Shown: positions 19,680-29,652 of the stretch, in pieces
Position numbering within the stretch: the first letter of the stretch is position 1
Layout of the letters: each line of letters starts with the position of its first letter
Notes under the pieces: generated by a model
What the model saw: only the letters and a program-made list of their open reading frames with translations
The model's database searches: none
Told to the model about the DNA's origin: nothing
NCBI RefSeq assembly: GCF_964059965.1
Contig: NZ_OZ060923.1
Coordinates: 62,001-126,000 of the forward strand
Source of the DNA: Fukatsuia anoeciicola
GTDB taxonomy: Bacteria; Pseudomonadota; Gammaproteobacteria; Enterobacterales; Enterobacteriaceae
DNA length: 64,000 nt
Direction: 5' to 3'
Program-made: the position numbers and the translations under genes

Positions 19680-20240
19680 AAATAATTTTTGTCATATTCA
19701 ATGTATGTATTACATAAAAACCTAAATAAAATATTTATCTTAGTATAAATTAAAAATAAATATATATTAGATGATAGTAGTGTTTTTTATAATTATCAAA
19801 ATAATAAGATACGTTTATAGATAAATATTAAAAAGTATTATTTCTTCATCCTAGTAGTACTAATTTAAATATTACTGTTGTAGTATTAATCGTTAAAATT
19901 TATACGTAAGTTATAGGTTTATCTCTAAAGATTTTATATCATAAATTATATTATCCGCATTATAATAGTTAGATAATATCTATAATAATTAATTAGTTAT
20001 CAATATTTATCATATGTACTTTAGTACATTACTGTACGATATTAACCTTAGTTTCAGAAAATATTAACCTTAATTTAAGTAATTTTAATCATGATCTATA
20101 AATACTATCGTGAATAACTTTATAAATAAGATTTAGTAGGTAGTATTTAATTAAAATTTTTTATTATAGTAACAATAAATAGAGGTTTGTTAACAGAGTA
20201 TTAGCTACTATGTTAATAACTATTAAACATTGTTGCTAAT
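19680..20240 (+). pseudogene. epd: Decayed epd (erythrose-4-phosphate dehydrogenase) remnant
   Basis: A single reading frame from 20078 to about 20230 still follows the C-terminus of Epd through four or more stop codons: SNFNHDL, then IRFSR-stop-YLIKIFYY and NNK-stop-RFVNRVLATM. The E. coli counterparts are DFNHDP, TRVSGAHLIKTLVW and DNEWGFANRMLDTT. No frameshift is needed in this part, so decay here is by substitution. The gene lies between tktA and pgk exactly as in E. coli. Sequence upstream to 19680 is too degraded for me to align, so the 5' limit is nominal. Confidence 0.86.
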
Positions 20241-20325
20241 ATAATAGGTTTTTAATTTTCTAATATTTACCATAAATTTGCAAATTTAATATTTAATATA
20301 TTAAATGAGAGTATAGACTATATCT

Positions 20326-21480
20326 ATGATTAAAATGACTGATCTAGATTTAGCAGGTAAACGCGTGCTAATCCGTGCTGATCTTAATGTACCAATAAAA
20401 GAAGGCAAAGTGACTCATGCTGCTCGTATTCTTGCGTTAATACCAACAATTGAATTAGCGCTCCAACGGGGTGCATTTCTTATGTTAACATCTCACCTTG
20501 GGCGTCCATCTGAAGGTAAATATAATAAAATATTTTCTCTCCTTCCAGTAGTTCATTACTTACAAGAAAATTTTTCTTTCCCAGTTCGTTTAGTGAAAGA
20601 TTATCTTAATGGTGTGACCATAATGACTGGAGAAGTTGTAGTATTAGAAAATGTACGTTTTAATCGAGGTGAAAAAAAGAATGATGAAGCCTTGTCAAAA
20701 AAATATGCAGATTTATGTGATATTTATGTAATGGATGCTTTTGGAGTAGCTCATCGCATACAGGCATCTACTTACGGTGTAGCTAAATTTGCTCCTATTG
20801 CTTGTGCTGGACCATTATTATTTTCTGAATTAGAAGCTTTAGCAAAAGCGTTAGACAGCCCAGAGCGTCCTGTAGTTGCTATTGTTGGTGGGGCAAAGAT
20901 TTCGTCTAAAATAACCTTACTAGAAGCATTGTTAAATATCGCTGATCAATTAATTGTAGGCGGCGGTATTGCTAATACTTTTATTGCCGCTCAAGGTCAT
21001 AATGTAGGTAAATCATTATATGAAGCTAATATGCTACCTGAAGCTAAAAAACTATTAATAACTTATGATATTCTTTTACCAAATGATGTTCGTGTTTCCA
21101 CTGAATTTTCTGAAAATGCTATTGCTATTATGAAAGCGGTAACTAATATTAAAGATGAAGAACAAATCCTTGATTTTGGTGATGTTTCTACTAAATATTT
21201 ATTTAATGTTATAAAAAATGCTAAAACTATTTTATGGAATGGTCCACTTGGTGTTTTTGAATTTTATAATTTTCGTAAAGGCACAGAAATGTTAACTAAG
21301 GCTATTGCTGATAGTGCTGCATTTTCTATTGCTGGTGGAGGGGATACTTTAGCTGCAATCGATCTTTTTGGTATGACTAATAAAATATCCTACATTTCTA
21401 CTGGTGGTGGAGCTTTTCTTAAATTTATAGAAAAAAAAACACTTCCAGTAGTTACTGTATTAGAAGAACGTACTCCGTAG
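20326..21480 (+). CDS. pgk: Phosphoglycerate kinase
   Basis: Glycolytic and gluconeogenic kinase interconverting 1,3-bisphosphoglycerate plus ADP and 3-phosphoglycerate plus ATP. It is 384 residues against 387 in E. coli. Substrate-binding segments RADLNVP, TSHLGRP and LENVRFNRGEKK lie in the N-domain; the nucleotide-binding loop VGGAKISSK and the C-terminal AGGGDTLAAID and STGGGAFL are intact. It starts four residues later than E. coli Pgk reads if the initial MSV is counted. fbaA follows after 61 bp, probably in the same operon. Confidence 0.97.
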   Translation: MIKMTDLDLAGKRVLIRADLNVPIKEGKVTHAARILALIPTIELALQRGAFLMLTSHLGRPSEGKYNKIFSLLPVVHYLQENFSFPVRLVKDYLNGVTIMTGEVVVLENVRFNRGEKKNDEALSKKYADLCDIYVMDAFGVAHRIQASTYGVAKFAPIACAGPLLFSELEALAKALDSPERPVVAIVGGAKISSKITLLEALLNIADQLIVGGGIANTFIAAQGHNVGKSLYEANMLPEAKKLLITYDILLPNDVRVSTEFSENAIAIMKAVTNIKDEEQILDFGDVSTKYLFNVIKNAKTILWNGPLGVFEFYNFRKGTEMLTKAIADSAAFSIAGGGDTLAAIDLFGMTNKISYISTGGGAFLKFIEKKTLPVVTVLEERTP

Positions 21481-21541
21481 CAAAGTAATAAATACAAGCA
21501 CGTTATTTTATTTAGTAATTATCAAAAATAAGGTAAGCAAT

Positions 21542-22618
21542 ATGTTAAGAATTTTTGATTTTGTAAGCTCAGGAGTTATTAGTGGTAATGATATACAAAA
21601 AGTATTTTCTATTGCAAAAAAAAATGGTTTTGCATTACCAGCAGTAAACTGTGTAGGTACGGATTCTATTAATGCAGTATTAGAAACTGCCACTAAAGTA
21701 AGTGCACCCGTAATTATCCAATTCTCCAATAGAGGGGCGGCATTTATTGCTGGCAAAGGGATATCAGTAACTAGTCACAAAGCCGCGGTTATGGGTGCAA
21801 TTTCAGGTGCTCATCATGTTCATCAAATGGCTAAAAACTATGGCATACCAGTTATTTTGCATACTGATCATTGTACAAAAAAACTTCTACCATGGTTGGA
21901 TGATTTGTTGGATACAGGAGAGGAGTATTATGCTATTACCGGTAAGCCCTTATTTTCTTCTCATATGATTGATTTATCAGAAGAATCACTAGAAGAAAAT
22001 GTCAAGATCTGTGGAGAATATTTAGCTCGTATGGCAAAAATAGGCATGACTTTAGAAATTGAGCTAGGTTGTACTGGTGGTGAAGAAGATGGTATTAATA
22101 ATAGTTATTTAGATAATAGTACGTTCTATACACAACCTGAAGATATAGCATATGCCTACGAAAAATTAAATAAGATTAGTTCAAATTTTACTATTGCAGC
22201 AGCCTTTGGTAATATACATGGCGTATATAAACCAGGTAATATAAAATTAACTCCAAAAATTTTACGAAACTCTCAAGACTATGTTTCTAAAAAATTTAAC
22301 TTATCACCTAATAGTTTAAACTTTGTTTTTCATGGCGGCTCTGGATCTAGTACAGAAGAGATTAAAGAAGCAGTAAGCTATGGTGTAATTAAAATGAATA
22401 TTGATACTGATATTCAATGGGCTACTTGGAAAGGTATTCTAAATTTTTACCAAGAAAATAAAGATTATTTACAAAATCAACTAGGCAATCCAGAAGGAGC
22501 AGATAAACCTAATAAAAAATACTATGATCCACGAATTTGGTTACGTGCTACTCAACTAAGTATTACTAGCTATCTAGAACAAATATTTAAGAATTTAAAT
22601 GCTACTAATGTTTTATAA
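21542..22618 (+). CDS. fbaA: Class II fructose-bisphosphate aldolase
   Basis: Zinc-dependent aldolase splitting fructose 1,6-bisphosphate into two triose phosphates. It is 358 residues against 359 in E. coli. The zinc ligand regions are visible: HTDHC, LEIELGCTGGEEDG, AAFGNIHGVYKPGN and FHGGSGSS, with KMNIDTDIQWATW near the active site. One change from the E. coli pattern is Arg in QFSNRGAAF, where E. coli has QFSNGGASF. It sits directly after pgk as in E. coli. Confidence 0.97.
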   Translation: MLRIFDFVSSGVISGNDIQKVFSIAKKNGFALPAVNCVGTDSINAVLETATKVSAPVIIQFSNRGAAFIAGKGISVTSHKAAVMGAISGAHHVHQMAKNYGIPVILHTDHCTKKLLPWLDDLLDTGEEYYAITGKPLFSSHMIDLSEESLEENVKICGEYLARMAKIGMTLEIELGCTGGEEDGINNSYLDNSTFYTQPEDIAYAYEKLNKISSNFTIAAAFGNIHGVYKPGNIKLTPKILRNSQDYVSKKFNLSPNSLNFVFHGGSGSSTEEIKEAVSYGVIKMNIDTDIQWATWKGILNFYQENKDYLQNQLGNPEGADKPNKKYYDPRIWLRATQLSITSYLEQIFKNLNATNVL

Positions 22619-23308
22619 TAATAAAAATTTATTATAGTAGATCGATTTTTTAACTACTACTAAAAAGAATATCTACTTATAATAGATAAGCTGAATAATT
22701 AAACTTTATTAATAAATTATAATGTTAGCTTTAATTACTAATAAAATATCTTTAAATATAATAAATTAGTTAATAAAACTACATAGTATTAATATTATTA
22801 ATACTAATTATTTTTTAAATGCTATGTTTATTTTATTTTTATGTTTATATTAAGTAATACCTATTAAAAAATAATATAAGAATTATTTCTTTTATGCTGC
22901 TAGTATTAATAATTTAGTTTTACATTAGTAGATAATGAATATCAACATAGGCATAATAAGTATGAATAAATCTTTACCCTATAATATGCTAAATAATTTA
23001 GTTATTAACTAATTAATTATCTAAATAACTATTAATAATAAATACATTAAAATAATAATTTTTTATTAACTTCTTAAGATACATGTAATTATAAACGATT
23101 ACTTAAAGAATTAATAATAAATAGTATATTATACTACATAAATAAATAAATAAATAAATTATTATTTACATATATAACTACAGTAATGTCAGGATTTTTT
23201 TACTAAAACTATTATCTTAACCACAATTTGATACTAATTTAATTGATTAAAATTATGTAGTACATCTTTATAGTTAGTCACTAAAAAATAATAATATAGA
23301 GCAAAGGG
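22619..23308. other. Intergenic region with a possible mltG tail
   Basis: The region separates fbaA from tmk. A small hairpin at 22784-22806 (10-bp stem, 3-nt loop) may end the pgk-fbaA transcript. On the plus strand 23183-23265 reads VMSGFFY-stop-NYYLNHN and then LIKIM. Allowing for decay this resembles the MltG C-terminus (GHTFTTNLASHN, then DYLKVL), and mltG precedes tmk in E. coli. The match is short and rests mainly on position. Confidence 0.4.
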
Positions 23309-23953
23309 ATGATATATAAAAAAATTATACGCAATAAATTTATCGTTCTTGAAGGTTTGGAGGGATCAGGAAAAACTACTGCTAAAAATACCATAGTTCA
23401 GATACTAAATACTCACGGAATTAGCGATATAGTGATTACTAGGGAGCCAGGTGGAACGCCGTTAGCAGAAGAATTACGCACACTTATAAAACAAAGTGCT
23501 AATAGTGACCCACCAACTAATAAGGCAGAAGTTTTAATGTTATATGCTGCACGGATTCAGTTAGTTGAAAAGGTGATTAAACCAGCACTAAAGCGCGGAG
23601 CCTGGGTATTAAGTGATCGTCATGATCTTTCATCACAGGCATACCAAGGTGGTGGGCGTGGTATTGACCCGTGGTTGATGACATCATTACGTGATGGTAT
23701 ATTAGGATCTTTTCGTCCTGATTTAACATTATATCTTGATATATTACCGCAACATGGTTTGGAGCGAATTAGTTTACGAGGTAAATTAGATCGGATTGAA
23801 CAGGAATCTTTAGCATTTTTTGAACGTACGCGTGCACGTTATTTGCAATTAGTAGCAACTGATAGTTGTATTAAAACTATTAATGCTTCTCAATCTATTC
23901 AGCAGGTTAATGAAAATATTAAAACTATACTAAATGAGTGGTTATCTAAATAG
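23309..23953 (+). CDS. tmk: Thymidylate kinase
   Basis: Phosphorylates dTMP to dTDP in DNA precursor synthesis. It is 214 residues against 213 in E. coli. The P-loop GLEGSGKTT, the REPGGTPLAEELR segment, the DR motif in SDRHDLSSQAYQGGGR and the lid region are all present. The ATG is preceded by AAAGGG with almost no spacer, but no better start exists. holB follows after 15 bp, as in the E. coli mltG-tmk-holB-tatD order. Confidence 0.96.
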   Translation: MIYKKIIRNKFIVLEGLEGSGKTTAKNTIVQILNTHGISDIVITREPGGTPLAEELRTLIKQSANSDPPTNKAEVLMLYAARIQLVEKVIKPALKRGAWVLSDRHDLSSQAYQGGGRGIDPWLMTSLRDGILGSFRPDLTLYLDILPQHGLERISLRGKLDRIEQESLAFFERTRARYLQLVATDSCIKTINASQSIQQVNENIKTILNEWLSK

Positions 23954-23968
23954 GATAATATTATTTAA

Positions 23969-24940
23969 ATGAACTGGTATCCTTGGCTTACTGTACCTTA
24001 TCGGCAATTAATTAATCAGTATATGACTGGGCATAATCATCATGCATTATTATTATATGATATTGGTGGAAATGGTATAGATGCGTTAATTTATGGATTA
24101 AGTCGATGGCTAATGTGTCAACAAAGAAAAAATGAAAAAAGTTGTAATCAATGCTATAGCTGTCGGTTAATGCTAACTAATAATCATCCTGATTATTATT
24201 TATTAGATACAAAAAAAGATAAAAATAGTTTAGGTATTGATTCAATTAGACGAGTAATAGACAAGTTACATACTCATGCACAACAAGGAGAAAATAAAAT
24301 TGTAGTACTGCCTCATATTGAATTATTAACTGATATTGCTACTAATGCATTATTAAAAACTTTAGAAGAACCTCCCGAAAAAATTTATTTCTTATTACAG
24401 TGTTGTCAGTCATATTGTGTATCACCAACATTACGTAGTCGTTGTTTATATTACTATCTTACTAATCCAAATATAAACTTGAGTTTATCGTGGTTAACTA
24501 GTAGGATTTCGGCAGAACCTATTACTATTTTAACAGCACTTAAATTAAGTGCAGGAGCACCCTTAAAAGCTGAACAGCTGCTACAACCAGAACAATGGCA
24601 ACGCCGATTAACGTACTGTTCTGTATTAGTCGATACGCTTTCATCTGGTAATATATTATCATTTTTACCACAGTTAAATCATGATGATATTGACAAACGT
24701 TTATACTGGTTAATTTCATTATTAATTGATGCATTAAAATGGCATCAAGGATGCAGTAGATTTATTATTAATCAGGATCAACAATCTTTAGTGCAGTTAT
24801 TAGCATACTGGAGATCTATTCAAACGTTATTAAAATTAACAGACCAATGGTTACGTTGTAGTCATCGATTATTATCAATTACTGGTATTAATCGAGAATT
24901 ATTGCTAACCGAACAATTACTTAACTGGGAGAATTTATAG
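23969..24940 (+). CDS. holB: DNA polymerase III subunit delta'
   Basis: Delta' is part of the clamp-loader complex that places the sliding clamp on DNA. The 323-residue protein is about ten residues shorter than E. coli HolB. The N-terminal AAA+-like fold has a degenerate P-loop, as expected for delta', a cysteine cluster (KSCNQCYSCRLM) that binds zinc in the family, and ATNALLKTLEEPPEKIYFLLQ followed by TLRSRC. The C-terminal helical domain is the least conserved part. It lies between tmk and tatD, which supports the call. Confidence 0.93.
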   Translation: MNWYPWLTVPYRQLINQYMTGHNHHALLLYDIGGNGIDALIYGLSRWLMCQQRKNEKSCNQCYSCRLMLTNNHPDYYLLDTKKDKNSLGIDSIRRVIDKLHTHAQQGENKIVVLPHIELLTDIATNALLKTLEEPPEKIYFLLQCCQSYCVSPTLRSRCLYYYLTNPNINLSLSWLTSRISAEPITILTALKLSAGAPLKAEQLLQPEQWQRRLTYCSVLVDTLSSGNILSFLPQLNHDDIDKRLYWLISLLIDALKWHQGCSRFIINQDQQSLVQLLAYWRSIQTLLKLTDQWLRCSHRLLSITGINRELLLTEQLLNWENL

Positions 24941-25185
24941 TACTCTATTATAATTTATTTGAAATTTATTATACTTGTTATCTTTTTATTAAATAATTTA
25001 TCAAAATATGCTCAAATAACAATTAACTTCTTTTATTTTATAAATAGTATATTACTCTTTATGTTTTTCTTCTTTATTAAACGTAATGGAGAAAATTTAA
25101 AATTGATTTATAAAGTTTATGTAATTCATTCTCTTTTATAATGAGCCTATTATAATTTTTTCACTATAAAATGGGTTTATATATT

Positions 25186-25965
25186 ATGTTATTAATTGAT
25201 TCTCATTGCCATCTTGATTGTTTAGATTATCAAAATTTGCATGATAGTGTTGATGATGTGCTAGCTAAAGCAGCAGCACGTGATGTTGGTTTTGTTTTAG
25301 CTGTAGGTACAACGTTATCTAGTTTTAAAACTATGATAACTGTTATTGGTGATCGTAAAAATGTTGCATTTTCTTGTGGAGTACATCCACTTAACCTTAG
25401 AGAAAAATATGAATATCAACAATTATTAAAATTTGCTACTGCTAGTAACGTGTTAGCATTAGGAGAAACTGGATTAGATTATCATTACCAAAAAGATAAT
25501 CTTCAGCGACAATGGGAGTCGTTTTGTTGGCATATTGCTATTGCGCGTCAGTTAAAAAAACCAGTTATTGTACATACACGTAATGCGTGTGAAGATACGC
25601 TTACTATTTTACAAAATGAGCAGGTTCAGGATTGTGGTGGTGTATTACATTGTTTTACGGAAGATCAGACTATAGCTGGTAAATTATTGGATTTAAATTT
25701 TTACCTATCATTTTCAGGTATTATAACTTTTCGTAATACCCAATCAATACGAGATGTTATAAATTATATTCCGTTAGATAGGTTACTTATTGAAACAGAT
25801 TCGCCCTATTTAACACCAGTGCCTTATAGGGGAAAAGAAAATCAGCCAGCTTATGTGCGGGAAGTAGCTGAATATATTGCTAAACTTAAAGGTATTACTA
25901 TAGAAACATTGGCAGAAATAACAACAAATAATTTTATTAAACTATTTCATTTAAAAGACTTCTAA
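25186..25965 (+). CDS. ycfH: TatD family metal-dependent hydrolase YcfH
   Basis: Member of the TatD amidohydrolase family; relatives show 3'-5' exonuclease or D-aminoacyl-tRNA deacylase activity, so the physiological substrate is uncertain. I start at the second ATG (MLLIDSHCHLD) because E. coli YcfH begins MFLVDSHCHLD; the ATG at 25171 would add five residues. Metal-binding features are the HCHLD motif, ALGETGLDYH, PVIVHTRNA, LHCFTED and ETDSPYL. The length of 259 residues is close to the 265 of E. coli. It stands between holB and ptsG, as in E. coli. Confidence 0.93.
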   Translation: MLLIDSHCHLDCLDYQNLHDSVDDVLAKAAARDVGFVLAVGTTLSSFKTMITVIGDRKNVAFSCGVHPLNLREKYEYQQLLKFATASNVLALGETGLDYHYQKDNLQRQWESFCWHIAIARQLKKPVIVHTRNACEDTLTILQNEQVQDCGGVLHCFTEDQTIAGKLLDLNFYLSFSGIITFRNTQSIRDVINYIPLDRLLIETDSPYLTPVPYRGKENQPAYVREVAEYIAKLKGITIETLAEITTNNFIKLFHLKDF

Positions 25966-26220
25966 TGAAGTATTATTTAACATGAATCAATCGCACAAAT
26001 ATTTATTCAATAATTAATTACTGAAATTAATAATTTTTCATATTTTTTACTATTTATTTAAAGAAATATGAATACTATTAAATACTAAAAAGTAATTTAT
26101 TTTATTTTCTATAAAAATAGAAAAATATTAAAGATACTTTAGTTAACCTATTTCCATAGTAAGGAATCGATAAAGAATAATAAAAAATTATTTTAATGCC
26201 AATTAGGAGTACATTTAATT
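25966..26220. promoter_or_regulatory. ptsG upstream region
   Basis: A 255-bp AT-rich leader before ptsG. A good ribosome site TAGGAG lies ten bases before the ATG. I could not identify a reliable Mlc or CRP operator or promoter boxes. Confidence 0.3.
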
Positions 26221-27675
26221 ATGTTTAAGAACGCATTTGCAAACCTACAAAAAGTAGGTAAATCGCTAATGCTACCAGTGTCTATATTACCTGTTGCAGG
26301 TATCTTATTAGGCATAGGTTCAGCTAATTTGAATTGGCTACCTACTGTAGTTTCTCATATTATGACAGAAGCTGGTGGTTCAGTATTCTCTAATATGCCA
26401 TTAATTTTTGCTATTGGCATTGCATTAGGATTTACTAATAATGATGGTGCATCTGCACTAGCTGCTGTTATAGCTTATAATATTATGGTAAAAACTATTT
26501 CAGTGGTTGCTCCACTAGTTTTGCATATGTCAGGAGAGGAAATCTCCGATAGGCATTTATCTGACACTGGAGTATTAGGTGGTATTATGGCTGGTATGAT
26601 TACGGCCTATATATTTAATTATTTCTATCGTATTAAATTACCTGAATACCTAGGTTTTTTTGCAGGAAAACGCTTTGTTCCTGTTATCTCTGGTTTTGTT
26701 GCTATCTTATTAGGTGGGGGGTTATCGTTTATTTGGCCACCAATAGGCAAAGCAATGCAAACTTTTTCACAATGGGCGGCTTACCAAAATTCAATAACTG
26801 CATTTACTATTTACGGTATTATTGAACGTGCACTACTTCCATTTGGTCTTCATCATATCTGGAATGTCCCTTTCCAAATGCAAATTGGCGAATACATTAA
26901 TACAGCAGGACAAATATTCCATGGCGATATACCACGCTATATTGCAGGTGATCCAACAGCTGGTAAATTATCAGGTGGTTTTTTATTTAAAATGTACGGT
27001 TTACCTGCCGCAGCAATTGCGATTTGGCACTCAGCTAACCCCGAAAACTATGTAAAGATTGGCGGTATAATGATTTCTGCTGCATTAACTGCATTTTTAA
27101 CTGGTATTACTGAGCCAGTCGAGTTTGCTTTCATGTTTGTAGCTCCTGTTTTATATATAATTCATGCAATTCTTGCGGGGTTAGCTTTTCCTATTTGTAT
27201 TTTTTTAGGCATGCGTAACGGAATAAGTTTCTCTCATGGATTAATTGATTTTATTATATTAAGTGGTAATAGTAGCCAAATTTGGCTATTTCCTATAGTA
27301 GGTATCTGTTATAGCTTTGTGTACTATCTTATTTTTCGCGTATTGATTATTAAATTAAATCTAAAAACACCAGGTCGCGAAAATGAGTTATACAAAGAAA
27401 CTATGAGGAATAATAGCGAAATATCAGCTGCGCTGGTTGCTACTTTCGGTGGAAAAAATAATATCCTTAATTTAGACGCCTGTATTACTCGTTTACGGGT
27501 AAAGGTAGTAGATATTACTAAGGTAGATCAATCTGGTCTAAAAAAACTAGGTGCCACTGGTGTTATTATTTCAGGTTCTGGTGTTCAAGCTATTTTTGGT
27601 ACTAAGTCTGATAATTTAAAAACAGATATGGATGAATATATTCGTAGTAATAATTATATCTTAAATAGGCTGTAA
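26221..27675 (+). CDS. ptsG: Glucose-specific PTS enzyme IICB
   Basis: Imports glucose across the inner membrane and phosphorylates it to glucose 6-phosphate using phosphate from EI, HPr and EIIA. It is 484 residues against 477 in E. coli. The IIC domain (about residues 1-385) has roughly ten spans and the substrate region GITEPVEFAF. The IIB domain carries the phosphorylated cysteine in NLDACITRLRV. The linker sequence LNLKTPGRE is kept. An intact gene implies the cell still takes up glucose, provided EI, HPr and EIIA exist elsewhere. Confidence 0.96.
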   Translation: MFKNAFANLQKVGKSLMLPVSILPVAGILLGIGSANLNWLPTVVSHIMTEAGGSVFSNMPLIFAIGIALGFTNNDGASALAAVIAYNIMVKTISVVAPLVLHMSGEEISDRHLSDTGVLGGIMAGMITAYIFNYFYRIKLPEYLGFFAGKRFVPVISGFVAILLGGGLSFIWPPIGKAMQTFSQWAAYQNSITAFTIYGIIERALLPFGLHHIWNVPFQMQIGEYINTAGQIFHGDIPRYIAGDPTAGKLSGGFLFKMYGLPAAAIAIWHSANPENYVKIGGIMISAALTAFLTGITEPVEFAFMFVAPVLYIIHAILAGLAFPICIFLGMRNGISFSHGLIDFIILSGNSSQIWLFPIVGICYSFVYYLIFRVLIIKLNLKTPGRENELYKETMRNNSEISAALVATFGGKNNILNLDACITRLRVKVVDITKVDQSGLKKLGATGVIISGSGVQAIFGTKSDNLKTDMDEYIRSNNYILNRL

Positions 27676-27775
27676 CCTATTTAAATAATACCTATAAATT
27701 TAAGTTTAATAAAATAGAATCTGTCGCTCATACTACGTAAACTCTTTACTTTTTTAATAAAAAGGAAATACTATT

Positions 27776-28168
27776 ATGAATAAAGAAACAGTTTTTAGTA
27801 AAATTATACAAAACGCCAAAAAAGATGCCAAACAACGTACTAAATTTGCTAGTATAATTTATCATGATGAGTTAGTAACGGCATTTCATGATATTAGACC
27901 TCGAGCACCTACTCATATTTTAATTGTTCCTAATATTTTTATTCCCACTCTCAATGATGTTACTTACGAACATGAGCCTACATTAGGGCGAATAATCACT
28001 GTTGCTGCTAAAATTGCTAAAGATGAAGGTATTGCAGAAGATGGTTATCGATTAGTTATGAATTGTAATCGTAATGCTTGTCAAGAAATTTATCATATTC
28101 ATGCGCATCTAATTGGTGGCTGTTATCTAGGGGCTACTATTAAAATTGATGAGAATAATAAACACTAA
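27776..28168 (+). CDS. hinT: HIT family purine nucleoside phosphoramidase HinT
   Basis: Histidine-triad hydrolase of purine phosphoramidates and aminoacyl-adenylates. The triad motif HIHAHLIGG is intact, preceded by GIAEDGYRLVMNCN. The protein is 130 residues against 119 in E. coli; the extra length is a lysine-rich insertion (NAKKDAKQRTKF) near residue 13 that replaces the short RREIPS stretch of E. coli. The C-terminal tail is divergent. It follows ptsG as in E. coli once fhuE is removed. Confidence 0.93.
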   Translation: MNKETVFSKIIQNAKKDAKQRTKFASIIYHDELVTAFHDIRPRAPTHILIVPNIFIPTLNDVTYEHEPTLGRIITVAAKIAKDEGIAEDGYRLVMNCNRNACQEIYHIHAHLIGGCYLGATIKIDENNKH

Positions 28169-28741
28169 GCTTATAATTATAATAAATTATCGTTAGTAAA
28201 TAACTTAGCAATAGCTTCTAAGCATCTTTTATGCATCCTCTAATAAGTAATTTATATTGCAAAATATTTTTTTACAAGAATTTTAATAATACTAGTGTTT
28301 GTTATATTATATAATTATGGTATTTTAAAAAATATTACTATTAATTAGTAGTAAATACTAGTTATAAAGTCTTCAATGTTAACTATAGGTATTTGAGTGA
28401 TATTACTGATAGCAATTTTATAAATCGTTCTTAATAAGAATGTTATCTCTGGTGATTTAATATTTATGATTATCATTATTATTGTAAATAAAACCAAGTT
28501 ATAAGGTAGGTACGTAATATTTTTATTAGTATAGATGATAAAGAATTGATTTGATTGCTATTTATAAAGTTAAAATGATTGCTATATAGTAAAATAGAAG
28601 ATAATAATTCAATTATATAATTAACCTAGTGATATTTATTTTATAACATTTATTTATTTTATAATAGTATTTAAGGCTTATATTTACTTAATATTAATAA
28701 GTATAGTATATTCTAAAATAGTTTTAGTTAGGATAAAATAA
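28169..28741. other. AT-rich region between hinT and lpoB
   Basis: In E. coli ycfL lies here. The last bases before lpoB read FKAYIYL on the plus strand, faintly like the YcfL ending (KVRLYLYL), but this is too short to call. Nothing else is recognisable. Confidence 0.35.
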
Positions 28742-29332
28742 ATGAAAAGGTATTTGTTTATAGTTCTAGTCATTTTAATATTGACTGGTTGTCCATTACA
28801 ACCACCAGATAGATTACAATTGCCAGTAGTAATTAAACCATTAAAACTATTACCTCCTCCTAAAATTGTATCATCAACAACAGATACTGTACTACAAATG
28901 CCTAAAATTAAATCGATAAATTGGGTTGCTAATATAGAACCATTTATGGTGAAAATGTTAAATATAAATAATATAACTATAGGTAGTACATTATTATTGG
29001 ATAGTGTAAAAAATAATACTAATGGCAAATTACAGGCTGATAAAGTAACAGAAGCATTGCATCAAGTATTGATCTCGAATAAAAAATTTATACTTGTTTC
29101 AAACTATCAATTAGCAAAAGCAAAACGAACATTAGGGTTATCTGAAGAAGATAGTTTAGGATCACGTAGTAAAGCAGTAAGTTTAGCTCGTTATATTAAT
29201 ACAAAATATGTACTTTATAGTGATATAAAAGGTGATAGTAAAGCACCGATTATTGATATGCAATTAATATTAGTACAAACAGGTGAGATTATTTGGTCAG
29301 ATAATGGACCTATTAACTTAAAAGATTCTTGA
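28742..29332 (+). CDS. lpoB: Penicillin-binding protein activator LpoB (outer-membrane lipoprotein)
   Basis: LpoB is an outer-membrane lipoprotein that reaches through the periplasm to activate the peptidoglycan synthase PBP1b. The 196-residue protein begins with a signal sequence ending in the lipobox LTGC (Cys19), followed by a proline-rich linker (PLQPPDRLQLP). The folded domain then reads KVTEALHQVLISNKKF, YQLAKAKRTLGL and ARYINTKYVLYSDI. E. coli LpoB has 213 residues; the linker here is shorter. Position after hinT agrees with E. coli ycfM. Its retention implies peptidoglycan synthesis and PBP1b. Confidence 0.9.
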   Translation: MKRYLFIVLVILILTGCPLQPPDRLQLPVVIKPLKLLPPPKIVSSTTDTVLQMPKIKSINWVANIEPFMVKMLNINNITIGSTLLLDSVKNNTNGKLQADKVTEALHQVLISNKKFILVSNYQLAKAKRTLGLSEEDSLGSRSKAVSLARYINTKYVLYSDIKGDSKAPIIDMQLILVQTGEIIWSDNGPINLKDS

Positions 29333-29652
29333 TTATGTTTAAGAGATACTCGTTACTATTAGTAATAATAAGAGAGAATAGAATTCTAAATACTCTTAGC
29401 TTATTGTAATTAAAGTTATCTATAAAAATTTATATTACATAAATTAATAGTTAGTTTTTTAGATAGCGTGGTTAATACTCTAAATTACTTAACTTATAAT
29501 ACATACTATAAATAATATAGGTATACTATGAAATATATTTTAAATAAAATTATCTTAGCTACTAAAAAATAAATTACTTTTAAAAGTAATGCTTATTATA
29601 TTTTTGTTACCTTTATATAAATATATATATTTTATTCTTTATTTTATTTTTA
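29333..29652. other. Convergent intergenic region lpoB/mfd
   Basis: Between the 3' ends of lpoB and mfd. In E. coli thiK, nagZ, ycfP and ndh fill this interval; I see no remnant of any of them. Confidence 0.4.

Noticed and set aside
23121..23165. Short tandem AAAT/AATA runs (also common in other gaps)
   Set aside because: Low-complexity runs are expected at this base composition and show no consistent unit or copy number.
24959..25141. Open frame of 60 codons between holB and tatD
   Set aside because: It is composed almost entirely of Ile, Phe, Leu, Asn and Lys, has no ribosome site and no family resemblance. AT-rich sequence produces such frames by chance.
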